Shown piece after piece: positions 45,463-56,525 of a DNA stretch of 64,000 nt. The notes under the pieces are model-generated. The model did not search any database, had not been told where the DNA came from, and was given only the letters and a program-made list of their open reading frames with translations. Positions within the stretch are counted from its first letter, which is position 1. Each line of letters starts with the position of its first letter. The translations under genes and the position numbers were made by a program. This stretch comes from Macrocybe gigantea. Taxonomy: Eukaryota; Basidiomycota; Agaricomycetes; Agaricales; Callistosporiaceae. The stretch spans positions 248,001 to 312,000 of the forward strand of contig SJRY01000278.1 of NCBI GenBank assembly GCA_011319805.1, written 5' to 3'.

Positions 45463-46648
45463 TTCGTGTGTTCGAGCGGATTTTAAGAGTCTAGCTCAGA
45501 CTTAGCGGAAGAGGATAGCCGGGACGTTGTGAGCAGAATTTCATGCACGCTGATCACGAGATGCAAATGTTACGCCGAAATTGGCCCGGCGGGAAGAGGA
45601 TGTAACAAGGCCAGCATCGTCTGGCCATTTTTGCAGAGGTACCCCATTCAGAGTGCTTCCAAATGTCAAAATCGTGTCTTCCTCCTAAATAAGAGAAGAA
45701 AGGATAAGATGGGCTCAAATCAACATGATCACCTCTGGTGATGGAACCGTGATTCCAACTGTAATTCCACGTTCCTCCAGAATCCAAATCCCGATTCATT
45801 TTCCATAAGCGAGTGCAGCCCTGAGCCATCCTGAGGCAAGGCTGCATGGCTCTTTTGGTTAATCCCTTAACCTATTTCCGTCACGAAGACTTGACAGGAG
45901 AAGGTCTCGGACATGAGGACAGTGCGCCACTTACACGCCATCGGAAATAATAGAGCATTAATCGGATGGGGAGATCTTGCGGTAGCTTCCAAGAACTGAT
46001 TTGGAGTGATAATAGACCCTGAACATGTAGGACAATGCAGACGTTTCTAGTAGCAGTATGATCCCGCATTCCCTTCGCCACGACGCTAGAACATGTTTTC
46101 CACGGGCGTCGAGAAGATGTTCATAAAAGGCCAATGTGAAGTCTCGCGTCCAACACGTTGAACTGGAGACGCCATAAGCGAGTTGCAATGGGGCTGACGT
46201 AGGACCAACGCTAAACCGGAACGAGGTCTGAATGAATCCGAAAACATCGAAAAATGTGTCTTCGGGGAAGAAGACTGTCCTTCGGGCGCTGAGAGAGTAT
46301 AATGGCATGAGGACAATGGCGTGTGGCTGTGTGGATTTGTCGAGAAAAAGACCAAAAAAAGGTCGGTAAATATTTATCCTTATGTGTCTTCCAGCATGTA
46401 CTACCTTCACGGATCTCTATAAGACGGACGATCTTTTCTTCGTTACCATCCGACCTCCAGCGTCCTCCGCCACAAACTCTCCTTCATTTACTCCATCCGA
46501 GCACAGGGTTTCTGTACAAATTTTCTGGAAATTTCTTCCGATCTGGCCACCAGCTCATTGACCACCAACTAACCTACATCTTGCTCGCTTTTTTGCGATA
46601 CCCCATTTTCGTGTTGTGTCCTACGACAAATTCTCGTCGCTCGTTGTC
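45463..46648. other. intergenic, possible minus-strand remnant
   Basis: About 1.2 kb. A minus-strand open frame at 45958-46410 includes SFRFSVGPTSAPLQLAYGVS and looks partly protein-like, but I could not extend it by splicing or identify it. Confidence 0.35.
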
Positions 46649-47795
46649 ATGTCTCTGTCCTATGACTTGCCAATAATCGTCTGGATTCTGTCTCTGAACA
46701 GAGAATATACCAAAGACGTGAGTCGGCCCATTTTTGCTCCTTCAGGCTTTGGGTCATTGACCAGGGTCGCCACATTTTTTGTGAATTAATGAACGCACAG
46801 GAATACGATCGATGTCATAAGCTTGTCGCGGAGTGCGTCGACTATATCAAGGTGCCTTATAATCCTCGGGATCCCGATTCCTTCAGTGAGTCGGATTCCG
46901 GCTGTACAACATCCGTCGCTAATAAAATTTCTTTCCTCGTCTTCTTGCACAGGAATGCTAATGACTCTAATGCTCCCGCTGCTCATGATGAGGCATCGCC
47001 GGATACCCCGCTCCAGATGGAAAGACTGCGTAAGTCCAACCGGAAAACACTGGATAGAAGCCGTATGTCCAACCGTTTCGCCATGTATTTCTTATCTCGC
47101 CTCATACGACATCTCATTCCAGGCCGCCGACGATATGACCCCAGAGCGATTCTTGCATTCGATGATAGGCTACCACTCGTTGTTTGAAGGCTCTATGTGT
47201 GCGATGGCCATGACTCAGGGATCGCAACGCAGGGTCATCAACATCGGGATGGGCGTAAAGCAGTACACCGTCGAACCAAAGGGCGTCAGTATCGCAGCGT
47301 ACATCGAATCATTGCATCACAAAGTCCGTCCATCAGCCCTCTCCTTTAAGCTTCCTTCGATTATCGACCTCTTTTTCCCCCCTTTGATCACGCCAGCTAA
47401 CGCCGCTCGAAATCAGCGGGATAAACGAGCCAGAGGAAGACGACCGCAAGCTCCGCCGGCTTTGCATCGTCCTCTCGCTGAAGCAAGCCTACATCAAAGC
47501 GATCGGTCAGCCGATCGGATTTGACTACTCACGCCTCGAGTTCAACGTGTCGAACGAATCTGCAATCGGCGACGGGCACCCGCTGCAGGGCTGGGAGTTC
47601 CGCATATGGAGGGTCCACCTTGGCGTCGCGCGCCGCGACAAGATCGTCTCCGAGTTCTACGAGTGCGCTATCGCGTTCTTCAGAGGGTCCAAGGAATCGA
47701 CATTCATCTGGCATGACGAGAAAGATCTGGACACTTGGGTGCAGTTTATCAACATTGACCAAATGGTCAAGGTCATACCGAAGCTGAACGCTTGA
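46649..47795 (+). CDS. 4'-phosphopantetheinyl transferase-like protein, catalytic motifs altered
   Basis: CDS join(46649..46717, 46801..46885, 46953..47062, 47123..47323, 47397..47795), 287 residues, intact. It aligns by eye along the Sfp/AASDHPPT-type PPTase fold: N-terminal VWILSLNREYTKDEY, the RMLMTLMLPLLMMRHRRIP helix, SPTGKHW (normally GKPY), IGYHSLFEGSMCAMAM (normally NVSHD...VAMA), NIGMGVKQY (normally G-V/I-D), LSLKQAYIKAIGQPIGFD (normally KE-A/S-xxK), and the C-terminal GWEFRIWRVHLG, AFFRGSKESTFIW and WVQFINIDQM. Active PPTases bind Mg and CoA phosphate through the Asp of GVD, the Glu of KEA and the His of SHD; here these positions read Gly, Gln and a non-His. It may be a pseudoenzyme. 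Convergent with the permease, 166 bp apart. Confidence 0.8.
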
Positions 47796-47961
47796 AGAGA
47801 CGACAAAAAATTCGTTTTTCTTACCTGCCACGTATACCTTTTCCTTTTCCGTATATCCTTCTTCTGACTGACGTATCTCTTCGATCTCTCCATATACCGT
47901 TATATCTCCATAGTAAACAAATTTACTCCATGTCTGCGCCTATCGCTAACCGTGTACTGCT

Positions 47962-50700
47962 CTAGTTCATCTGATGTTGTACTTTGAAGAAATGCATTAT
48001 TCGCCATATTGTATACAGGTTTCGGCCCGCAATTATTAGCTCCGATCGCCGGGACATATGTGCTCCGCGGAGTAAAACCGAAGAAACCAAACCGAATTGG
48101 GAACGAAGTCTGCAAACCTTCTCACTATGTGACGTGCTCCTTTTCGTGAGCCTGCTGTCGCTATCTTCTCCTTCAGGAATAGGAGGGCCTGCATAATAAT
48201 ACCGACCGTCTGAGGTGAATGACGTTAGGCGGTCCTAATTCCAATGAGGGTCGAACGGCGTACTGATGAGATACCACACCGCGCTGATGAGCGCAAAACC
48301 GACGAAGACGACAGACGCGTAGTCTAATACCGTATATCTGGTCAGTGCGAAAGCGAATAGGCGGTAGAAAGGTGCCCCACTCATTGAGACCCGCGTGACA
48401 GGGACGACCGCAGGCATGGAAAACAATATGATTCAAGCACGACCCAGAGAACAGCAGTAGCGTTCATGACCCAGCCCCACCTGCCGAGGCTATACGGCGA
48501 GTCCCGCATGTCCCTCCTCCCGTTCGCGAGCGAGATCGCCATCGGCATCGCGTAGCTCGCTCCAAGACAGATAGTGCCGACGCCGACGAACGCGTTGAAC
48601 GCGGCGCTCGAGCCGAGGAAGAGCAGCCCGAGCAGCAGCTGGATCGTCGTCGAGAGAAGGTACGCGTTCAGCGGCACGGACGCGAGTGCCGCGTGCGTGC
48701 TCAGGCGCGAGAAGAAGTCGGAGAAGGGGATCGCTTTGTCCCGCGCGAAGCTCCATGTAGCGCGCGAGGCCGCGCAGCAGATGGAGATGGCGCAAAACAT
48801 TCCGATGCCGAAGACTGGGGCCCGGTCGTGTTCCCGAATCAGCGTTCGATGGACGCACTGTTAAATCAAGACAATTGGACTAACTGATGAACCACTGCGC
48901 GCAGAAGGCGTCAGTTTCTTCCACATCAATACAGGGAGGCAGAACTCCTCACCACTCCAAATCCACCACCTTTGGACCCCATGATCATCTCAAACATGAC
49001 GCCGATAGGCTGGCCTCCGGGAACTGCGATGCGTGATGATGAGTAAACCCCGTGCAAAAAGTCGATCGTTGGACATGATTCTTTTCACCAGCAAGCAGCG
49101 TCGCAATGTCCGGAAGCGTGAAGACGATGGGAAGCAGGAAAACCAGTCCGGAGATCGCCCCGATCGGAATGGACCATGCGATCGCTCTTGGAAGTTCGAC
49201 GGTGGGGTTACGGATTTCTTCTGCCATATTGGTTACTTGGGAGAAGATGAGGGTCAATTTTATCCTAGGCAATGTTTTAAACCTCACTCATTCCAGCCGC
49301 TGCATATGTATATGCTTCACAGCGGTGCGCAGTATCAATACCATGTTTAATGCTCATTATGAAGTGAGGTACCTGGCTAATGGATGGAAGAGAAATGCCG
49401 CGTTAGCGGCTAAGCCCGAAGAGAATGATGATTAACGTACCGGTAATAAACCAATAAAAAACGTCCATCCAGGCAACCACCCAGAAGCAGAAGGGTCATA
49501 GTGTCCCAAGGCAAAGGCGGCTGAGTGGCGTCCGGCAGCGGCCTTTGCTGAGAAACAAATCAAGATCACTAGTGGCAATCAGGTGCGTAGATCAGTTCCT
49601 TTTTCATTAAATTCTGTATCGGATGGCTGACATACCAACAATACCAAGAAGGGTCCAAACGGCACAGAGCGTCTCGATTATGGGGTTTAGACCGATGGAA
49701 TGTATACGAGCTGATAGCATAGATTGCTTACATCGATGGCGGGCAGCGTTTTGTTGAAGAATATGACTACGACGGACGTGATGGTAGTTATGCCCGCGAA
49801 GATGAGGTCTGAAGAAAGCAAAGAGTTGGACACGCAGAAATTAGCTTCTCAGATAGACGCACATGTCTGCCAGGCTGTTGCTACCCATTCAGGATGAAAG
49901 ATACCAATACCCGCAATAAGGAGTTGGCCAGTGCCCTGGAGACGGGGTTTCGTTTATTACGAGGCTCAAAAGCCTGAGAACAGAGCATCACGCACGAAAT
50001 TCACCGAGAGACTGATGGTCCACACGCCGACCATGGTGAACCAGCCATTGATCCAAGAAAAGAGCAGCCTGTATCGAGGAGACGCGAGGCGGTAACACCA
50101 ATAGTAGGCGCCCGCAGACGTCGGGTATTTAGCACAGATTTCGGCTAGAGAGAAAGCGATGGTCTGTGTGAAGAGCGAGACGAGAAGCCAGCTGGGAGAG
50201 CGAGTTAGCTCGCGCGATTTCTAGTCTCTGAAAACTTGCCCCCAAATCATCGTCGCTGGGCCGCCTCCAATGAGCGACGTCGCGATAGGTGCGGACAGGC
50301 CATAGGCTGTGGCACGAGACGGGTTGGGTCGCAGTCTGACGTGTACCTGAACGCTACTTACGGACTGCCATGATGGCTGCATTCACAGTCATGAGGCGAA
50401 AATACAGCATAATAACACGATGACGGACCGAGAGTCACTGCATGGGTGGCGGTCACCAGTAGAGACACAAAGCAATAAAAAAAGACGCACTGAACAGAGC
50501 GTGAAACAATCCTCGCGACTATGCTGCTGACTCGGCAACATGAACACTAGGGCGATAGAAAACCTCACCCGTGAAAGTTCTTGCTTGTAGCCTAGCTTTT
50601 GCAGACCCAGTGCGACCTGGTCATCTGAATCTAGCTCATGGTCGCCCTTAGACTGGTAGATGCCAATGGCTTTGTCAGTGTCCATCGTTGGTGAAGACAT
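47962..50700 (-). pseudogene. APC-family amine/amino-acid permease (GABA/choline permease type), one frameshift
   Basis: Plasma-membrane transporter of about 12 helices. The start at 50700 gives a hydrophilic acidic N-terminus (DHELDSDDQVALGLQKLGYK) typical of the UGA4/HNM1 group. Downstream blocks in order: SLIGGGPATMIWGWLLVSLF, AEICAKYPTSAGAYYWCYRL, SWINGWFTMVGVWTISLSVN, GLLPAAYTYAAAGMSNMAEE, NPTVELPRAIAWSIPIGAIS, FEMIMGSKGGGFGVWFI, ASRATWSFARDKAIPFSDFF, LGASYAMPMAISLANGRRDM, then NYASVVFVGFALISAVWYLI. Many short introns. One base is missing near 48425-48430, before ILFSMPAVVPVT. The last exon and the stop at 47962 are less certain; typical tail YYYAGPPIPEG is present. Confidence 0.8.
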
Positions 50701-51706
50701 GCTAAGCGAGAGGTCAATAGGTAGGATGAACCTGGAAAAATGAGTGAGAATTTATAAGGGACAATGGGCGTGCTTCGAGATAACCGATAAACACTGTGTT
50801 CAAGGGCGGCTATCGCATGAGGCCTGACAGCTCCCTGAGAGTCAAGTGACAGCATCATGGGGAATCTGCTGGCCTAGGATTCCATGTGCTCTAAGTAATT
50901 CAGTTGACTAATGGCGGAAATAGAACATAGGAACATGACTGGTGAAGTCACAGGGGTGGAGCGTAATTGACCGGCCGACTTTGACAAATGTAAACGAAGT
51001 ATGCATGTACGGGTCGAAGGGCTTTGCAGTGGCGATTACGCTTTGGGTCTGGTTGAACGTTAAAGCTAAAAAAAAATTGCTTCAAATACTCAATTCATCA
51101 AGTAAAGTCTAAATTTTGGCTTGAATCATTGCCTTATATTTCAGATAAGGTGCGAAGGCGGGGAAAGTGCGTCGGCTCTGCTATAAAAGGAAATTCGGCT
51201 GGCGGGCCATATTTGGGTCAGTTTGCTGACACGCAAATGAAAAATTTGCGACGTACAAAAGGACAAAAGGCAGTAGAAAAACAATGGTTCATTGGGTTGC
51301 CATGACAGAAAAATAAGAAACTCGCCCAAGACCAAGGTCGAAGTTCAAACGTTTTGAGGTGGTCAGAAAGAAATAGGTGCACTGAGGTTTTTTTTTTCTA
51401 TCGGGCCCTTCTACCTCGATTTCATCGAGCGAAGGATTAGATCAGTGTCGAGGGGTTCTGGATTCAGTAGTGATTAAGAATTGATAGTCGCGTGAGCATC
51501 GAATGACCGATTCGACTCGATGAAGCGCATGCAAAACCGAAATTGACCCCGCGACATTGCGGTCTAAACGCAACAGTGTACAAGAGGTATTGAGACACTC
51601 AACAAGGGGCTCGGTCTCGGCCGGGATTTTTTTTTTCAGAACAAAAAAGAGATAGGGCGGCGTGCAGCCTGCTTAGGTAATATTTTCTTGTTTCGCTCCC
51701 GCCAAA
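50701..51706. other. intergenic (divergent promoters)
   Basis: About 1 kb between the permease (-) and NST1 (+). AT-rich in the middle, with two short T-runs (about 51390 and 51627). No gene seen. Confidence 0.5.
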
Positions 51707-54700
51707 ATGCCCAGCAATCGCTCGACGGCGCAGACGGTCCAGCAGCAGCAGCCCAGCTCTGTTTCTATCGGCAAAAAGCCCATGGCGTACCCCCCGCAGC
51801 CCCTCCTCAGCAGCAACAGCAGGCTCAGCTCACCCACAGCCAGCAACAACCCCGGAGCGCACGGGCAGCGTCAAAGGCTCCTGTCGCCTACTCTCAATCG
51901 CAGCAGCAGCAGCAGCAAGGGCACAACCATTCGCATCACCATCCATCGCCACCCTCTTCCAACGCATCGGCCCAGACGAAATCTCGGTCATCTGGGAACC
52001 CTCAGTCCCAAAAGAGCTCGAGTAACAATAATAAAATTTGGAGCACGAGCACGACAGAGGAGCGCGAGCGCATAAAGGAATTCTGGCTTGGCCTTGGAGA
52101 AGAGGAACGGCGGAATCTTGTCAGGATCGAGAAAGACACCGTTCTTCGGAAGATGAAGGAGCAACAGAAACACAGTTGTAGTTGTGCCGTCTGCGGTCGC
52201 AAGCGGTGAGTCTTTTGTCCCCTTTCTCTAGACCCTCCCTCTCCCCGTCTATCGGGACCCAACAGAACTGACCATGAATCGTTTGCATGCCTTCTTTCTG
52301 ATTTTTGACCTTTTCCTGCCCCCGCGATCGCGTTCCTTGGACCTTCAAATTTTATTCTTGTCCTCGTGAAAAAAATACCTCCGTGTCAAAATATATAGTA
52401 ACGCAATAGAAGAAGAGCTCGAGGTACTGTACGATGCTTATTACGAGGAGCTAGAACAGTACGCGAATTACCAGCAGCGATACGTGTCTTCCGGCGGGAC
52501 TATACCTCCTCCACCTGGACCCGGTCCGTTTCCCGGTAGCGTTGAGCTGGATAAGAACGGCGCTGTTATTGGACCCAACGCAAATCAACCGTCACGAGGA
52601 AACGTGGAGGGAAGGGTCGGACCATAAAGCAGCAGCCGCGGCAGCAAAACGTCGGGATAAACGGCCGAAAGACTCATCATCATACACATCCTACGAAGGA
52701 CAGTGAATTTGATGATGAGGACGAGGTGGGGGAGGAGGATGAGTACGAGGAAGACGATGAGGATGAATATGAGGAAGAAGACGAAGAGGAAGAGGAGGAC
52801 GAGGAGGACGAGGATCTTGGCGAAGAGGACCTAGACGACATCCCCCAAATGCTCGGCGACAGCGCACTTGGGCGGGCAACAAGCGTAGGCCAGGGACAAA
52901 GGCTCCTGTGCGTCGAGGACGAGGTCAAGTCCCCGTGTCGCCGAAGGACGGGAAGCGGGTGAATGGCGTGGACGGCGTGGACGGCAAAGGCAGCAATGGC
53001 CTTTTTATCGGCAGCAGCCTCACCGTCACCGGTCAGTGTCTCCATTCGCATTTTAGACTCTTCACAAACGATTTGACCCTGAACGATTGACGTCGATGCA
53101 TACATCACACTATTCCTGATCCGATTTTCAAATGTCCTTGCGCCGTCCATCCTCATCTTATCATGAGCAGCGACTTACGCTGACATTCTCTTTTTCAGGT
53201 CAAGGCAACATCCTGACGGTTGCGGATGATCTCCTCAAGAACGATGGCCAAAAATTCCTCGAGATGATGGAGCAGCTTGCAGAACGTCGCATGCAGCGCG
53301 AGGAAGAAGCGGCTGGAGATGTCGAGGACGACAGTGACGAAGATGAGGACGACCGACCGCGGAGGCGGAGAGACGAGGAGGAGACGAGGAGGGAAGATGA
53401 AGACGAAGACGAGGAGGACGAGGAGGATGAAGACGATGAAGATGAAGACGATGAGGAGGAAGAGGTCAGTCCTATTCTAATGCTAATTGGTTGTCGGTGT
53501 CACTAAAATTTCTTTTTCAGGCCATGACTGAGGAGCAAAAGATGGAAGAGGGCAAGCGGATGTTTTCCATATTTGCGGCGCGAATGTTCGAGCAACGTGT
53601 GCTGCAAGCATACCGAGAGAAGGTTGCACAAGAGCGGCAGATGCAGCTTCTCAGAGAATTGGAGGACGAGGACAAGCAGACCAAGGAGCGGGAGGCGAAG
53701 AAACAGACGCAAAACCAGAAAAAGAAGGACAAAAAGAGGTATTGTTGATTGACTATCTCTGTTCCAAGCCATTGATTGAGGTTTTGCCCCTAGGCAACAG
53801 AAGTTGGCCAAAGACGAGGAGCGTGCAGCTAAAGCGGCAGAAAGGGCTGCTGAGGAGGCTGCAGCTAAAGCTCGACAGGCTGCGATCGAGGAAGAGAACA
53901 GAAAGAAGCGGGAAGAGGAGCGCGCTCGTCGGGAAGCTGCAAAGAAAGCCGCAGAAGAGGAAAAGGCACGGAAAGAGGAGGAGCGACGAAAGCGGATTCA
54001 AGAGGAGAAAGAACGAGAGGCCGAACGCGAGCGGAAGAGGAAAGAGAAGGAAGAGAAAGCCAAGGCAGAAAGACGCGAGCGAGAGGAGCGAGACAGGAAG
54101 CAGAAAGAAGAGAAGGAAGCCCGTCTTGCCAAGGAGAAAGAGGAGCGGCTGGAAAAGGAACGGCAAGAGAAGGAGAAGGCAGAAAAGACCCGCGCGGAGA
54201 AGGAGAAAGTTGAGAAGGCGGAGAAGGAGAAGAGGCTTGCAAAGGAGCGGGAAGAGAAGGAGGCACGTGAGCGTGCTGCGACGCAGCAGTCACAACAGCA
54301 GCGCGCTGTCGTGTCGCCGCCCGTCGCGGGCAGCAGCAGTAGCAGCAGCTCTAAATTGTCCAGCGCCGCTGCTCGCGGTTCTACCTCTCCTCGCAATCCT
54401 GCCGGGCCATCTGCCGCTAACAACCAGCGCCCCGCCACCGTCAACGGCACGACTCCGAAGAAGGTTAGGCCTGCTCCCGTAACCTCCGCCACACCCGCGC
54501 CGATTGGGCAGGGTGCTCGCGCGCACCAGCATGCGCCTCTTCAACTGCAGCACCAGGTCCGTGGCACGCAGATCGTCTCGCAGCCACAGACGCCCATTTC
54601 TCCTCACGTTCCGACGCACCTCCCGCCTCCTACCCAACCGCCGATGATCTTTGGTGCGCCTGGCACGCCTGGTGGCATGCTCCCGATACCAAGCATGTCG

Positions 54701-55573
54701 CCGCGCGTTGCGAGCTTCGGGCCGATGGCAGCATATGGCTTTAACGCACCCAATATGCAGCTGCCTGCAGGCGCGCTGGCGCCATCTGCTCTTCCGAGGA
54801 ACTTTGGAACGGGCGCGCCGCCGTTCGACCCTGCCTTCAACCGCTCCGCTAGCGTTGGGATGCCGCCTGGGCCTCTGCCTCCCTCTGCGCCGTCGCCGAT
54901 CGGACCACCGTCTAAAGCCAAGACGCCGCTTGCCGCACCGTCACCGTCCATCTCATCGCTCGCGCCTGGCCAAGGGCGCCGCTCCTCACTGCTGGCAGGT
55001 GACCTGGGCCCGATCGGCCCCATCATACGCCCCTTGGCACCCATCGCGCGTCCGACCACGTCCAGCACGGGCACGGGTGAGGGCGGCTCGTCTGGGTCGG
55101 GGTCGCCGATCCGGCGCACACCGAGCCCGAAGCTAGGGTCCTCTGCGCTCGTGGAAGACGGAGACGAGGTCGTGTCGACGGGGCGCCGTATGGGTGCCGG
55201 CACGGCCCCGATTGGCGTCGGGATCGGGATTGGGCCGGGGCATGTTGGTGCGGGGTGGGGACCTGCGAGTCCGCGTAGCGCGATTGGCGAGGGCGGGAGG
55301 ACGCCGTGGGGCCCGCCGCCACCTCCTGGGTTTGGCTCGCCGCGTCCGATTGGTCCGCCAGGTTCTGGTGGAGCGCCCGTGCAGCAGGGCCAGCCGGGCC
55401 AGCAGCAGCAGCAGCCAGGGCAAGGCCAACAGGCGCCGGTGGGAACGATGCCGCCGGTCGGGAGTGGGTCGCTGTGGGGTGCGTCTGGCGCGGAGTGGCA
55501 TACTGCGGGGTTTTTCCCTGGCCAGTTTGTCGGGCATGGCACGGCATCGCCGCCGCCGCATTCGGGCAGCTGA
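51707..55573 (+). pseudogene. NST1: NST1-like stress-response protein, three single-base losses
   Basis: Exons 51707-52205, 52399-53031, 53199-53464, 53521-53738, 53794-55573. Nst1 is a cytoplasmic, coiled-coil fungal protein linked to salt tolerance. A Gln/Ser/His-rich N-terminus precedes the conserved block [20 protein letters not shown], then [19 protein letters not shown] and [20 protein letters not shown]. An acidic run (about 52706-52840), the [20 protein letters not shown] block, a second acidic run, and [20 protein letters not shown] follow; then ~170 residues of charged coiled coil (53800-54280) and a Pro/Gly-rich tail. Frames break at 51790-51796 (run of six C), near 52598, and at 52872-52877 (GGG); each is cured by one base, and exon lengths confirm this. 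Exons 3-5 are intact. Confidence 0.85.
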
Positions 55574-56525
55574 TTGGATGCGTGCTCGCGCTTTGTTCTT
55601 GTTGATTCCCCCTCTCATTTAAACCCATGCATACCTCATCAACACACCAACCCGTCATCTCGCTGTTCACTAACGCAGAACTCAAGTCATTGAATCGCTT
55701 TTTCTACTTTATCGTTTCATTTCTCCCTCTTCTTCCTCTGCATCTTGATACGCGCTGGATCAGCTAACTCGATCGTTTCCCCGGATCGCCTGCAAACTCT
55801 GTCCAGTTCCTTCCTTTTATCAGCTTTATGTTGTCTTACTCGATACACTGCTTCCTTCTTTGCGTGTTGTTTCGTTGCATAATCAAAGTATGTATATGCC
55901 GTACTCGGTGGTCAAATCATCGAAAATTTGCTAAAAACAAGACGTCAGCATGAGAGCAGTGAGTGACTGCAACGAGCACAGTTTTCCCTCGACCCCAATC
56001 AATCGTTCCTACGGAACCAGGCGGCAGAACGCATATGTATAAATATAGACGGAGCCGCGAAGGACCTGCGGCCTCCCTCGACTATCAACATCACCAATGT
56101 TTGGTGTGTTGGAAGTAGGCCAGGTTTTGGATAGATGCGCTGGGCGGCGCATTGTTTCCGAACGGCAGGCCAAGATGTCACAGCTACACCGTTTCGACCT
56201 GATCGTCGCACGAGTGTGCAGGAAGGAGGCGCGTCGCAGGAAAGGCAAGGCCTGCCTCCGTCGCGTCGCATCGCCTTGCGCTGACGGTCAAGGTTGAGCA
56301 AGAGTTTGCCTCATTTTAGTTTCGTCTGAGGTAGGCCCAGGAAGCTGGCGCGGTTCCCACAGGCGGGTCCGGGCCCAAGAGATTGGATCTGTAGCCGGAG
56401 GAGCGTGGGAGGGGCGCCCGGAAGATTGGGATTGATTTGGGCGTGTTTATGGGCGGAGGGGACCTGGCCAGGGCCATGTCTGAGCGAAGCTCTGACCACG
56501 AACACGCTCGTCCCTCCGCCATCGC
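55574..56525. other. intergenic
   Basis: About 950 bp between NST1 and the velvet gene. A pyrimidine-rich tail follows NST1. Minus-strand frames at 55999-56301 and 56311-56645 have no homology I recognise. Confidence 0.5.

Noticed and set aside
53753..54492. Long hydrophobic Leu/Ser/Phe-rich frames opposite 53.75-54.5 kb
   Set aside because: These are the complement of the Lys/Glu-rich coiled coil of NST1; the membrane-like look is an artefact.
54604..55542. 312-codon open frame on the minus strand
   Set aside because: Antisense shadow of the Pro/Gly-rich NST1 tail; GC-rich codon bias of the sense gene keeps the opposite strand open.
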